Positions 1-7,567 of a stretch of 64,000 nucleotides of DNA are shown in pieces. Origin of the DNA: Bacillota bacterium (GTDB lineage: Bacteria > Bacillota > Clostridia > Peptostreptococcales > Anaerovoracaceae); contig JAFYYP010000030.1 of assembly GCA_017557505.1 (NCBI GenBank), positions 1 through 64,000 on the forward strand, read 5' to 3'. The translations under genes and the position numbers were made by a program. The stretch's first letter is position 1. Each line of letters opens with the position of its first letter. The notes under the pieces are model-generated. The model ran no database searches, had not been told where the DNA came from, and was given only the letters and a program-made list of their open reading frames with translations.

Positions 1-25
1 CATTGAGATTTATTACAGCTTTGTC

Positions 26-275
26 GGCAAGATTGACTTGCCCGAATAACCGCCCGACCTATCCGACACAATGGCCAAGTGTCGGATAGGAACGGCAAAA
101 TTTTTTGCACTTCTATTGCTTCTTTATCACACATAAGCAAAATGGCACGGTTTGCATTTGGCTTTAATCAGCGTTTTTATAAAAACGCGTAGCCGCACGA
201 AGTGCGATCTTGAGAGTTTGGGATTTTCCCAACGAGTACGCATAGATGGTTTTTGAAGAAGTCTGACATCTATGC
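26..275. repeat. Cluster of five inverted repeats in a gene-free stretch (candidate oriT or replication origin)
   Basis: The first 304 bases carry no convincing gene but hold five dyads: GGCAAG/CTTGCC (26-31, 37-42); a perfect 12-bp CCTATCCGACAC/GTGTCGGATAGG (58-69, 79-90); a perfect 18-bp palindrome GCGTTTTTATAAAAACGC (171-188); CGCAC-GAA-GTGCG followed by TTGGGA-TTT-TCCCAA (194-206, 218-232); and GCATAGATG/CATCTATGC (240-248, 267-275). None has a clean U-tract on the plus strand. Tight clusters of dyads next to a replication-type gene are typical of transfer or replication origins. That assignment is inference; the relaxase gene, if any, would lie left of the window. Confidence 0.45.
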
Positions 276-304
276 ACTGCTTGCCACTACTATTGTTTCT
301 CTTT

Positions 305-1096
305 TCAACAGCATTTACTCTCCAGGTAACGTCTTACCTTATACGGGTCATCGATGTTGATCGTTGCAACTGCACGATCGTATTTGTCCCGGCCAAATTG
401 GTCAATAAGATCCATCTTCATTTTGCAGATTTTGTTCATCCTCTGCGAATCTGCTTGTTCTTCCCAGCAACCGTCTTCAATTGCCCACTTCTTGATTATC
501 TCGAAATGAGATCCCTGATAACCGCGCCATTTGTCCCTTATCCCTTGGCTGGCTTTGTTGATTCTTGATTCGAACAGGTCCGCAGGAATGTGCATTTGAA
601 GCTCCTTCAGTTCATCCTCTGTAAGCGAGATGTTATGATAGGATCCGTACAAAGGAAAAGGCGGAGCTTCTTCCTCTTTCTTTAAATTATTGTCTTTCTT
701 TATTGTATTACCATTTTCGTTTCGCAAACTGTTTCGCAAATCGTTTCGTATACACTGTGAAGATTCATAGAATTCAAGGGTTAGGAGTGTTCCGCTTCCT
801 GTTTCGGAAAGTGTTTCGTTTTTCGTTTCGCGACTGATCAAACCGAGCCTTTCCCATTTTCGCAGCATCCTATACGCCCGGCTCTCACTGATCCCAAATC
901 TTTTTGCAAATGATCTTATGGAAGTCACCAGCTGCCCACGGTGAAGCGTATCACCTTTCGGTGCCTTCTTTGGTTTGTCTTCATAATTGGCCATCGCCAT
1001 CAGATTCACCATAATACCTTGCTCCTCCGCAGTCAGACGGTCTCGCCAATCATTGAGAAGGTTCCGGGGTATAATAATAAATCCTTTCCCATTCAC
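305..1096 (-). CDS. Winged-helix replication-initiator-like protein of the mobile element
   Basis: 263 aa. The N-terminal ~120 residues contain a helix-turn-helix of the type found in DnaD/RepA-like element proteins (regulator-like stretch SFAKRFGISESRAYRMLRKW, where a fully conserved start 'iprnLl' precedes it). A charged KKEEE linker follows, then a C-terminal helical region. The protein probably binds element DNA for replication or partition, but no catalytic motif is visible. Translation starts at GTG (1096) behind GAGGG; there is no in-frame ATG near it. It is the last of three co-directional genes and lies directly beside the dyad cluster at 26-275. Could alternatively be a plain transcription factor. 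Confidence 0.6.
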   Translation of the reverse strand: MNGKGFIIIPRNLLNDWRDRLTAEEQGIMVNLMAMANYEDKPKKAPKGDTLHRGQLVTSIRSFAKRFGISESRAYRMLRKWERLGLISRETKNETLSETGSGTLLTLEFYESSQCIRNDLRNSLRNENGNTIKKDNNLKKEEEAPPFPLYGSYHNISLTEDELKELQMHIPADLFESRINKASQGIRDKWRGYQGSHFEIIKKWAIEDGCWEEQADSQRMNKICKMKMDLIDQFGRDKYDRAVATINIDDPYKVRRYLESKCC

Positions 1097-1097
1097 A

Positions 1098-1286
1098 TCA
1101 TTCCCTCATGTTTTCCCAGTTCGCGCCGTTTGCGATCCATTCCAGAAACGGTTCTTTGACCACTCTGAAGTGCTGCCATTTTGTCCTGGGCAGGATCGGG
1201 CAGCCCGGCAGATGAAAGATACGCGTTGCTTCTTTTCGACTCACGTTTAAGAGCTGCATTACTTCTTCGGTTCCGATGATTTCCAT
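1098..1286 (-). CDS. Small excisionase-like helix-turn-helix protein
   Basis: 62 aa. The N-terminus reads as a MerR/HTH_17-type winged helix (GTEEVMQLLNVSRKEATRIF) followed by a wing-like segment and a C-terminal FLEWIANG, the layout of excisionase-family DNA-binding proteins. In integrative elements such proteins direct the integrase towards excision or act as helper DNA binders. The start ATG overlaps the stop of the upstream gene (TAATG) and has AAAGGAG in front, so the two are translationally coupled. Assignment to excision rather than transcriptional control is inference. Confidence 0.6.
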   Translation of the reverse strand: MEIIGTEEVMQLLNVSRKEATRIFHLPGCPILPRTKWQHFRVVKEPFLEWIANGANWENMRE

Positions 1287-1477
1287 TATCCATTACTCCT
1301 TTCTTCAGCGATTCGCTCGATGATGATATAGATCTTCTGCTTTTCTTCCGGCGACAGTTCATGTCGAAGTTTGCGAGAGAAACTGCTGTCTGTGATACCC
1401 AGTGCCTCTGCGATCTTCCAAAGCGGTACTCCGCGACCGGCGGCGGCCAGCCTTAAATCGTTGTTGGGTTGATTCAT
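1286..1477 (-). CDS. Small helix-turn-helix protein of the mobile element
   Basis: 63 aa, basic to neutral, with a recognisable short HTH (WKIAEALGITDSSFSRKLR). It resembles the tiny Cro-like or host-factor proteins encoded divergently from element repressors. It is the first gene of the leftward unit; a good minus-strand promoter lies 56-84 bases upstream (TTTACA, 17 bp, TATATA at 1561-1533). Function likely regulatory; no closer family is recognised. Confidence 0.55.
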   Translation of the reverse strand: MNQPNNDLRLAAAGRGVPLWKIAEALGITDSSFSRKLRHELSPEEKQKIYIIIERIAEERSNG

Positions 1478-1532
1478 TTTCCTTCCTTTCTGTCATTCCC
1501 ACTTGACGCTCGTAGCATTAACTGATAGTCTA

Positions 1533-1561
1533 TATATAGCACACAACAAGAGCGTTGTAAA
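1533..1561 (-). promoter_or_regulatory. Leftward promoter of the element's early genes
   Basis: On the minus strand TTTACA (1561-1556), 17-bp spacer, TATATA (1538-1533), directed at the three leftward genes. It lies in the 133-bp intergenic region shared with the divergent XRE repressor, where CAACAAG occurs twice (around 1545 and 1580) as a possible repressor half-site. Confidence 0.6.
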
Positions 1562-1610
1562 CATACGTTCGCACAGTTTCAACAAGTGTTAACAATAGGA
1601 GCGGAAAGAA

Positions 1611-2360
1611 ATGACAAAAGTAACAGAGGAGAGCGTCCAAAAGGAAAGAATGCCTGTTTTCAGGAGAAACTTCAGACAATTGGTGGATGAGAAAGGCGGC
1701 ATCACAGCATTTGCAAATTATTCTGGCTTTACAAGACAAACTATCGGGTTCTGGTATAACGGACCAAGAGTACCCGATGCAGAAAGCCTTCTGAAACTGG
1801 CAACAGTATGCGATTGTTCTGTCGATTGGCTATTGGGAAGAGTTCACCCGGATAACCGATCCGCTGATCAGAAGGTCTCGGACATGTCTGCCTATACCGG
1901 TTTGTCTTCCGCTGCGATTGAGGAATTGCATCTTTACCAGTCGGACTCAAACGACTTCAAAGCTGAATTTTTCAGGGATCAAGCTAAGCTTGCGATTCAC
2001 CTTTTATCCTGGATCATCGCCCATGATCGCGATCTCGATAATCTGTCTGAAACCAAAGAATCCCTATTAGATGAACTCTGTAACTATTTCAGGACAGATC
2101 CGGCAAAAGGTTTTGAGCTAATTGATTTGAATATGGATAAGAGTAAAAGAAATCGCGGTGTCGTTGGTAAATATGGTGAGTACGATATTGTAATGCTTCA
2201 AGGATGTTCAGCAAGTTATGTCAATGCCAAATTGCTCGAGACGGCCAAAATGATCTCCATACAAGAACGTATGAAGTCTTTAAAACAAGCATATTGGAAA
2301 GAGCTATATGCGAAAGGCGAGGCAACGATTACATCAGTATTCAACGATACTGAAATGTAA
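1611..2360 (+). CDS. XRE-family element repressor
   Basis: 249 aa. Residues ~15-75 form a lambda-type HTH (FRQLVDEKGGITAFANYSGF... with the recognition helix in TRQTIGFWYNG), ending in the frequent DWLLGR hinge. The rest is helical with no Ser-Lys peptidase dyad, so it is not a LexA/CI self-cleaving type. It stands divergent to the leftward genes and directly upstream of the integrase (34-bp gap), the position of an element's maintenance repressor. Ribosome site AGGAGCGG precedes the ATG. Confidence 0.75.
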   Translation: MTKVTEESVQKERMPVFRRNFRQLVDEKGGITAFANYSGFTRQTIGFWYNGPRVPDAESLLKLATVCDCSVDWLLGRVHPDNRSADQKVSDMSAYTGLSSAAIEELHLYQSDSNDFKAEFFRDQAKLAIHLLSWIIAHDRDLDNLSETKESLLDELCNYFRTDPAKGFELIDLNMDKSKRNRGVVGKYGEYDIVMLQGCSASYVNAKLLETAKMISIQERMKSLKQAYWKELYAKGEATITSVFNDTEM

Positions 2361-2394
2361 ATAGCAATTACAAAAGAGCAGGGGGGAGCTCAAG

Positions 2395-3426
2395 ATGGCA
2401 AAAGCAAAGAGAAATAAAAACGGGACCTGGACAACACGTGTGTACGACTACACAGATGAAACCGGCAAGGCACATTATAAAAGGTTTACAAGGGACACGA
2501 GAGCAGAATGCGAGCTGGCAGCGGCCAGGTGGAAAAACGGGGAAAGACCCAAAAGGGAAAAAGGACCAATGACGGTCGGTAACGCCGTGGATCAGTATAT
2601 TGATCTATGCAGGGTTCAATCGCCAACGACTGTCTCTGGTTATGAAAAAATCAGGCGAACGTCATTCTTTCATTTATGGGATACGGCAGTGTCAGACCTG
2701 ACGAATACTGCCATCCAGGCCGCAGTTAATATAGAGGCCATGCGAGAAGGTCGCAGAGGCCAAATTTCGGCCAAAACGCTGGCAAATGAGTGGGGACTGG
2801 TCAGTTCATCCCTTTGGAGGATTTGCGGCCTTAAATTCGACGTCAGGCTCCCACAGAGGGTAAAGAAGATAAAAGAATACCCTGAACCAGCGGAGGTGAT
2901 GGAGGCGGTTCGCGGCAGCAGCGTGGAACTGCCATGTTTATTGGCGCTTTGGTTGTCATTCACGATGTCCGAGATCCGCGGACTGAAATGGAGCGATATC
3001 CGTGGAGATGTCATCACGATCAACAGGGTGATGGTCGATGTGGATGGTGTGCCTACGATCAAAGAAACAGGAAAAACAGATGCCAGGATCCGGCGTCACC
3101 GATTGCCGGAATACCTTCAGCAGCTGCTGAAAAAGACGCCGCATGAATCGGATTATATTATTCCGCTTACCCATGATCAGATATACGGCAGATTTCAAAG
3201 CCTTTGCAAAAAGAAGGGCATCGATTTGCGTTTTCACGACCTGCGGCATTTAAATGCGTCTGTCATGCTCCAGCTGAACGTTCCGGAAAAGTATGCTATG
3301 GAACGGGGCGGTTGGAAAACGCCTCATATTATGAAATCCGTCTATCAACATACTTTCACTTCACAGCGTATCGCCGTAGATAATCAGATCGATGCGTATT
3401 TCGGAGCTTTGTTGAATCAGGATTAA
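2395..3426 (+). CDS. int: Tyrosine-type site-specific integrase
   Basis: 343 aa. An N-terminal DNA-binding part (~1-55), a core-binding SAM-like domain (~58-150) and a C-terminal catalytic domain. Box II HDLRH is at 281-285, GGW (the His/Trp position) near 309 and the probable nucleophile Tyr at 317 (MKSVYQHTF). Box I is unusual: in SFTMSEIRGLKW the expected catalytic Arg position is Thr190, with an Arg three residues downstream of the Ser-Glu (Arg195). Catalyses integration and excision at the tRNA-like site near 4934-4960. The strong ribosome site GGGGGGAG precedes the ATG. Confidence 0.9.
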   Translation: MAKAKRNKNGTWTTRVYDYTDETGKAHYKRFTRDTRAECELAAARWKNGERPKREKGPMTVGNAVDQYIDLCRVQSPTTVSGYEKIRRTSFFHLWDTAVSDLTNTAIQAAVNIEAMREGRRGQISAKTLANEWGLVSSSLWRICGLKFDVRLPQRVKKIKEYPEPAEVMEAVRGSSVELPCLLALWLSFTMSEIRGLKWSDIRGDVITINRVMVDVDGVPTIKETGKTDARIRRHRLPEYLQQLLKKTPHESDYIIPLTHDQIYGRFQSLCKKKGIDLRFHDLRHLNASVMLQLNVPEKYAMERGGWKTPHIMKSVYQHTFTSQRIAVDNQIDAYFGALLNQD

Positions 3427-3509
3427 AGGCTTTTGTCGAGCTGCTATTACCGTAGCATCACTTGACGGTGTCCTTTTTTACAGAATAGTGCCGATGCGTT
3501 ATTTGGCGT

Positions 3510-3554
3510 TTAAGGGGGTAACTTTTTGAAAAATATAAAAAGTTACCCCCTTAA
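3510..3554. repeat. 18-bp perfect inverted repeat upstream of the DUF4143 ATPase
   Basis: TTAAGGGGGTAACTTTTT (3510-3527) and its exact complement AAAAAGTTACCCCCTTAA (3537-3554) separated by nine A/T-rich bases. There is no following T-run, so it is a poor intrinsic terminator. The position, 73 bp before an ATPase start codon, suits an operator or an RNA-level switch. The rest of the 3427-3627 gap shows only a T-run after the integrase (3473-3479). Confidence 0.75.
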
Positions 3555-3627
3555 CTTGAAAATAACGAAGGCCTGAGATATAATGACTTTGCGAGAAAAA
3601 GGAATGATCATAAGGAGATGATCTCTA

Positions 3628-4854
3628 ATGAAACTATACAGACGGGAAAACTATCTTCAAAAAATACGCGGTTTCTATCATGATCCCGGCATTATAAAAG
3701 TCATTACCGGTGTCAGGCGATGTGGGAAGTCCTGCCTGATGGAAACGATAGCCCTTGAATTGAAAGAAAACGGGATCCTCGAAGAGAATATCATTTATCT
3801 GAATCTTGATAAGCGCGGATTTCGCAATATCAAGACCGCTGATCAGCTTGATGCATTGATCGAACAGAAGTCTGTTGCAGATGGGATCAAGTATTTATTT
3901 ATCGATGAAATTCAGAACGTCAAAGACTTTGAGGAAGTGATCAATGGATATCGTGAGGAAGAAGCGTATTCCATTTTCATAACGGGGTCAAATTCCTATC
4001 TCTTGAGCGGTGAGTTGGCGACCAAGCTGACCGGACGTTATCTTGAATTCGAGCTTTATACTTTGAGCTTTGAGGAATATCTCGGAATGAAGGTGTTTTT
4101 GGGCCAGGAAGTCGATACAGACCTTATGGTTGAGTTTGATGCTTACCTCATGGAAGGTGGCTTCCCAAAGGCACTGCAATATGCAGAAGCGGATAAAAAA
4201 ACTTATGTTCAAGGCATTATAGCGGAGATTTTTGAAAAGGATATCAAAAGACGTATCAAAATACGGAAAGCATCTGTGTTTGAATCGGTACAACGGTATA
4301 TCATCAACAATTTCGGTGCATCTTTAAGCCTTACCAACATTCTGGATGATCTGAAAAAGGCAGGCTGCCCAATCAAGCGTGAAACGCTGAAACGGTATCT
4401 GACGATCCTGGAGGAAGCAAAGATCATTTATCCGTGTTACCGGTTTGATCTGAAATCCAGAAAGTCCATCTCCGGTGAGCAGAAGTATTATCTTGCAGAC
4501 CTTGGATTTTACTATGCTATGAATACGGATAAGCGTATCAATTACGGACCCGTTTTAGAAAATATAGTTTACCTCTATGCGAAATCAAAAGGGTATGACA
4601 TCAGTGTTGGCCGCATTGGGAAACTGGAATGTGACTTTATATTGGAACGAAACAATATCGACTACTCTTATGTTCAGGTAGCAATGACGATCATGAATGA
4701 CATTAAGACAGAAGACAGAGAGTATCGTCCGCTGGAACAGATAAAAGATAACTATCCCAAATATCTATTAACGCGGAATGACCTTATCCAGCATAGAAAC
4801 GGGATCGAGCATTATAATATTGCGCCATTTATGCGGGATGGCAGATTGTTCTGA
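3628..4854 (+). CDS. AAA ATPase with C-terminal DUF4143 domain (element cargo)
   Basis: 408 aa. N-terminal ATPase with Walker A GVRRCGKS (residues ~28-35), Walker B FIDEIQN (~91-97) and sensor-like ITGSNSYLLSGE. A C-terminal DUF4143 region resembles nuclease-fold tails (KLECDFILERNN ... YVQVAM). These standalone ATPases are widespread in Clostridia and Bacteroidetes and have no firm function. Here it lies between the integrase and the attachment site, the usual place for cargo. It has its own dyad (3510-3554) and AAGGAG ribosome site, and is AT-rich like the element. A defence or addiction role is possible but unsupported by direct evidence. Confidence 0.85.
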   Translation: MKLYRRENYLQKIRGFYHDPGIIKVITGVRRCGKSCLMETIALELKENGILEENIIYLNLDKRGFRNIKTADQLDALIEQKSVADGIKYLFIDEIQNVKDFEEVINGYREEEAYSIFITGSNSYLLSGELATKLTGRYLEFELYTLSFEEYLGMKVFLGQEVDTDLMVEFDAYLMEGGFPKALQYAEADKKTYVQGIIAEIFEKDIKRRIKIRKASVFESVQRYIINNFGASLSLTNILDDLKKAGCPIKRETLKRYLTILEEAKIIYPCYRFDLKSRKSISGEQKYYLADLGFYYAMNTDKRINYGPVLENIVYLYAKSKGYDISVGRIGKLECDFILERNNIDYSYVQVAMTIMNDIKTEDREYRPLEQIKDNYPKYLLTRNDLIQHRNGIEHYNIAPFMRDGRLF

Positions 4855-4878
4855 TTTTGGGACATTTGTCATCAAAAT

Positions 4879-4899
4879 ATGACTCACAAACATGACTCA
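4879..4899 (+). repeat. Two direct copies of ATGACTCA (possible integrase arm sites)
   Basis: ATGACTCA occurs at 4879-4886 and 4892-4899, a 13-bp period, about 35-55 bp inside the attachment core. Short direct repeats at this distance are typical arm-type binding sites of tyrosine integrases. Inference from position only. Confidence 0.4.
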
Positions 4900-4933
4900 T
4901 AGGCTATAAACGTTGAAAAATGAATATTTGTGT

Positions 4934-4960
4934 GGGGTTCGATCCCCCTAGGGTCCACCA
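4934..4960 (+). other. Attachment site attR: displaced tRNA 3' end (tRNA-Glu-like)
   Basis: GGGGTTCGATC (4934-4944), CCCCT, then the acceptor strand AGGGTCC, discriminator A and an encoded CCA form the T-arm and 3' end of a tRNA with no 5' half beside it. T at 4933 cannot pair with T at 4949, where a tRNA T-stem needs a pair, so the duplicated block probably starts at 4934. A G-G-A-C-C-C-T acceptor with discriminator A is common in clostridial tRNA-Glu. The intact tRNA should lie at the left end of the element, outside the window. Confidence 0.75.
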
Positions 4961-4965
4961 AATCA

Positions 4966-4992
4966 AAAAGACACCCGCTCAGGGTGTCTTTT
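4966..4992 (+). terminator. Terminator of the interrupted tRNA
   Basis: AAAAGACACCC / GGGTGTCTTTT, 11 bp with a 5-base loop, followed by T. It lies directly after the tRNA CCA end and is the original chromosomal tRNA terminator. It also faces the end of the PAP2 gene on the minus strand. Confidence 0.85.
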
Positions 4993-5005
4993 GTCGTATA
5001 TGGAG

Positions 5006-5974
5006 TTAGGCTTGCGCTTCCTCGGGCTTTTTCTTCCACAGCTTGTCCGTCGCCTTGAACAGCATCGGATACACGCCGATGTCCACGAAGATCACGATGG
5101 TATAGCGCAGCGTGCGGATCAGGTAAGCCGTCAGGTCGCCCGCGTTCAGCACTTCGGAAGAGAAGGGCATCTTCAGCACTTCGTTCAGCCCGAAGTAGAT
5201 TGCGGCACCGCCTATCGTGCGGAGCACGCAGCGGACGAGGTTCGGGGTATTCTCGAAGTTCACGAACTTCTCTTCGAACGGTTCCGCGATCATGAAGCCG
5301 AGCAGCATGCCCAGGGAGCTGAAATAGTCGTTGCTGGTGCAGTAGAAGAAGCCCGGCACGGTGAGGAGCAGCAGGAGCGCGTAGAATGCTGCGCGGCTCT
5401 TGATCTTTTTGCGCAGCCAGGGGATGAGCGCCACGATGATGACGCCCAGAATCCAGCCGCAGAGCACGTCCGTGGGGAAGTGAGCCCCGACGAACACGCG
5501 GGAGAAGCCGACCAGAAGCGGCAGCACAATGGCCAGCACCCACAGGATCTTCCGCTTTTTCTCATGCGCGGCCAGCGCGCCGTACAGCGTGGCGGCGTTG
5601 GCCGAATGCCCGCTCGGGAAGGAATAACCCTGCGCTGCGACGTCATAAGGGTCCGCGCCGCTGTCGACGAGCCGCAGGATCTTGACGTTATACCCCTCTA
5701 CGAAGTAAGGTCGCAATCGCAGTACGACGTTCTTGATCATCGGCACCCAGACGTTCGCGACGAGCACGTTCAGACCCAGGTATTTGCCGAATTCCTTGTT
5801 CAGGCCCCAGTACAGAAAGCCCATGATGGCCACGAGCAGAAGCTGCTCGCCGAAAGCCGAAAGATTGGACAGCAGCCAGAAAACGGGGCCGCTGGTCGGG
5901 AGATGGGACTGCAGCCATTCCATGAGCAGCATCTCCCAATCGTAATAGAGATAATTGCCGAGTACCCCCTCCAT
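5006..5974 (-). CDS. PAP2-superfamily membrane phosphatase
   Basis: 322 aa integral membrane protein with the three phosphatase motifs: K81-x6-R88P89, P120SGH123 and S158R-x5-H165-x3-D169. Members dephosphorylate membrane or lipid pyrophosphates (phosphatidate, undecaprenyl pyrophosphate and similar). About eight hydrophobic segments are visible, extending beyond the PAP2 core. ATG 5974 is chosen because AAGGAGGTG lies 8 bases upstream; an in-frame TTG at 6001 would put that ribosome site inside the gene. Only 32 bases separate it from the hydrolase upstream, so the pair is probably co-transcribed. The substrate cannot be read from the sequence. Confidence 0.9.
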   Translation of the reverse strand: MEGVLGNYLYYDWEMLLMEWLQSHLPTSGPVFWLLSNLSAFGEQLLLVAIMGFLYWGLNKEFGKYLGLNVLVANVWVPMIKNVVLRLRPYFVEGYNVKILRLVDSGADPYDVAAQGYSFPSGHSANAATLYGALAAHEKKRKILWVLAIVLPLLVGFSRVFVGAHFPTDVLCGWILGVIIVALIPWLRKKIKSRAAFYALLLLLTVPGFFYCTSNDYFSSLGMLLGFMIAEPFEEKFVNFENTPNLVRCVLRTIGGAAIYFGLNEVLKMPFSSEVLNAGDLTAYLIRTLRYTIVIFVDIGVYPMLFKATDKLWKKKPEEAQA

Positions 5975-6006
5975 TGAAAGGAACACCTCCTTAGGGTTCA
6001 AATGGT

Positions 6007-6933
6007 TCAGTTATTATTTTGAATGAACCCGGCAATATCGTCAAATACTTCTTCTCCGATATGGCGTTCGACGCCGTATTCTTTTTTTACTTTCAGGATG
6101 TTGCCACCGAGCGAATCGACGAAGCAGTGGTTCAGGTTTGGATAGACCTTGAATTCCGTGTCGGGTCTGTCCGCGAGCTGTTCGCGGAACGCCTTGAGGT
6201 CGACGTCCTCCAGCACCTGGAAGTCCTTGCCGCCCTGCAGGATCAGGGCAGGATAATCGGCCGCCAGCAGATAATCGCTTGCCGTTCTCTTGCCCATCTC
6301 CTTGAAATAGTAGAGGGAGACGTTGCCGGCGAACTTCCTGCTGACAGCCTCGTCGTCGCTCAGGCCGTACAGCCCGTCAAAAAGCTTCGCGTACTTTTTA
6401 TTCTGCATCCCCATGACGAAGCAGAGCAGGGGATTGCCCTCATCCTGCGCCTGCTTCAGCTGGCGCAGCACGATATCTTCCAGCCGGTAGGGAGTGCCTG
6501 CCAGCATCACGACGCCTTTCGCCTGTCCCCATTCCGCGGCGATTCGCGGCGCGAGCATGGCGCCCATGCTGTGGCCGAGCACCCAGATGCGGGAAGGATC
6601 GATGCGCGTATCGTTCTTCAGCAGATCGAGGGCCATCAGGGCGTCTTCTATCGTTTCCTGGCGGACGCTCATCGCCTGCAGTTTCGTCATCTTGCGGCCA
6701 TACTTGAACGTGCGCTTATCGTAGCGGATGGACGCGACGCCGCGCAGCGCGAGGCCTTCGGCCAGGTCTTTGAACGGGGTCAGCTTCATGACTTTTTCGT
6801 CCATGTTGCTCGGACCCGAACCGTGCACCATCACGACGGCGGGCACGGAGCCTGCCGCACCGTCTGGCAAGGTCAGCAGACCGTTCAGCGGATATTCGGT
6901 ATCTTTTCCGACGATGATCTTTTCGGTATACAT
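6007..6933 (-). CDS. Alpha/beta-fold hydrolase (S9/dienelactone-type)
   Basis: 308 aa with an alpha/beta hydrolase core: oxyanion-region HGSGPS near 37-42, nucleophile elbow GHSMG with Ser122, acid Asp237 in LQGGKDFQV and His269 in PNLNHCF. No signal peptide, so cytoplasmic. The likely reaction is ester or peptide bond hydrolysis on a small substrate; no specific family is named. It starts one base after the end of the SdpI-like gene and belongs to the same leftward unit 7835 to 5006. Confidence 0.85.
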   Translation of the reverse strand: MYTEKIIVGKDTEYPLNGLLTLPDGAAGSVPAVVMVHGSGPSNMDEKVMKLTPFKDLAEGLALRGVASIRYDKRTFKYGRKMTKLQAMSVRQETIEDALMALDLLKNDTRIDPSRIWVLGHSMGAMLAPRIAAEWGQAKGVVMLAGTPYRLEDIVLRQLKQAQDEGNPLLCFVMGMQNKKYAKLFDGLYGLSDDEAVSRKFAGNVSLYYFKEMGKRTASDYLLAADYPALILQGGKDFQVLEDVDLKAFREQLADRPDTEFKVYPNLNHCFVDSLGGNILKVKKEYGVERHIGEEVFDDIAGFIQNNN

Positions 6934-6934
6934 C

Positions 6935-7567
6935 TCAGATTCCCTTCTTGTATAAGTTATAGGAATAGATGGTCGGTACGAGGACCATGACCGCGATCAG
7001 CAACGGCATCAGCCAGAACGGCGCGTGCTTCAGCAGGCTCAGGATGGCCATGAGGATGCCGCATACGACCCAAAGAGGCCCCGCGAGCCGGTGCGTGCGG
7101 TTCCAGTTCTCTTCGCTCGCGAGCGTCCAGGGCAGCTTGATGCCCATGGTGTAGCTCTGCTTCGTCTTGGGCAGGTAGTTGCCGATGACGATGAACAGTA
7201 GGCTCATGAGCAGCGGGAGGATCAGTTCGATCCTTGATTCGTAGCCCAGCGCGGTCGCGAAGATGAAGGCGCTTGCAAACACCGAGATGACAGGAGCCGT
7301 CCAGATGCCGATGTTGAACAGCGCAGGGTTCATATTCTGCCTTTTCGGATCCGTCCGCATTGCGAACTGACCGAACAGGTTGATGCCGGCGATGATTCCG
7401 GGAATCGCGAACACGGCGAATGTTTTGCTCGACCAGCCGTCCGGTTCTCCGTTCGCGCCCCAGTGCGTCGCGATCGTATCGGGCAGCCGGCTGTAGAGAA
7501 TGACCCCTGCCAGCATGGGCAGCAGGCATACGATAGTCGTCAGAATGATCTCGCGTTTATTCTTCAT
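6935..7567 (-). CDS. sdpI: SdpI/DUF1648-family membrane protein
   Basis: 210 aa with about six transmembrane helices. The N-terminal DUF1648 signature (P-D-T-I-A-T-H-W-G-A-N-G-E-P-D-G-W) and the later GNYLPKTKQSYTMGIKLPWTL and NRTHRLAG motifs are typical of SdpI. In Bacillus subtilis SdpI is the immunity and signalling protein against the SDP killing factor and sequesters the SdpR repressor. The same pairing occurs here, but no SdpC toxin gene is visible. ATG 7567 is preferred to 7576, which would abut the AAAGGAG ribosome site. It overlaps the regulator gene by 11 bp. Confidence 0.85.
   Translation of the reverse strand: MKNKREIILTTIVCLLPMLAGVILYSRLPDTIATHWGANGEPDGWSSKTFAVFAIPGIIAGINLFGQFAMRTDPKRQNMNPALFNIGIWTAPVISVFASAFIFATALGYESRIELILPLLMSLLFIVIGNYLPKTKQSYTMGIKLPWTLASEENWNRTHRLAGPLWVVCGILMAILSLLKHAPFWLMPLLIAVMVLVPTIYSYNLYKKGI

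Larger units (their letters stand above)
1..4960. mobile_element. Right (integrase) end of an integrated genetic element
   Basis: AT-rich block unlike the GC-rich DNA that follows. It holds, in order, a replication-type winged-helix gene, two small helix-turn-helix proteins (all minus), a divergent XRE repressor, a tyrosine integrase and an ATPase cargo gene (all plus), and ends in a truncated tRNA 3' end followed by a tRNA-type terminator. The integrase sits close to the attachment site, as is usual for tRNA-targeting elements. The left end lies outside the window, so size, conjugation genes and class (integrative conjugative or mobilizable element, or prophage remnant) cannot be read here. 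No capsid or tail genes are visible. Confidence 0.8.

Noticed and set aside
4934-4960. Possible complete tRNA gene
   Set aside because: Only the T-arm and acceptor 3' strand exist; no anticodon arm or 5' acceptor lies in the upstream AT-rich DNA.
4993-5543. Short antisense frames within the PAP2 gene
   Set aside because: The PAP2 frame has all three phosphatase motifs and a ribosome site.
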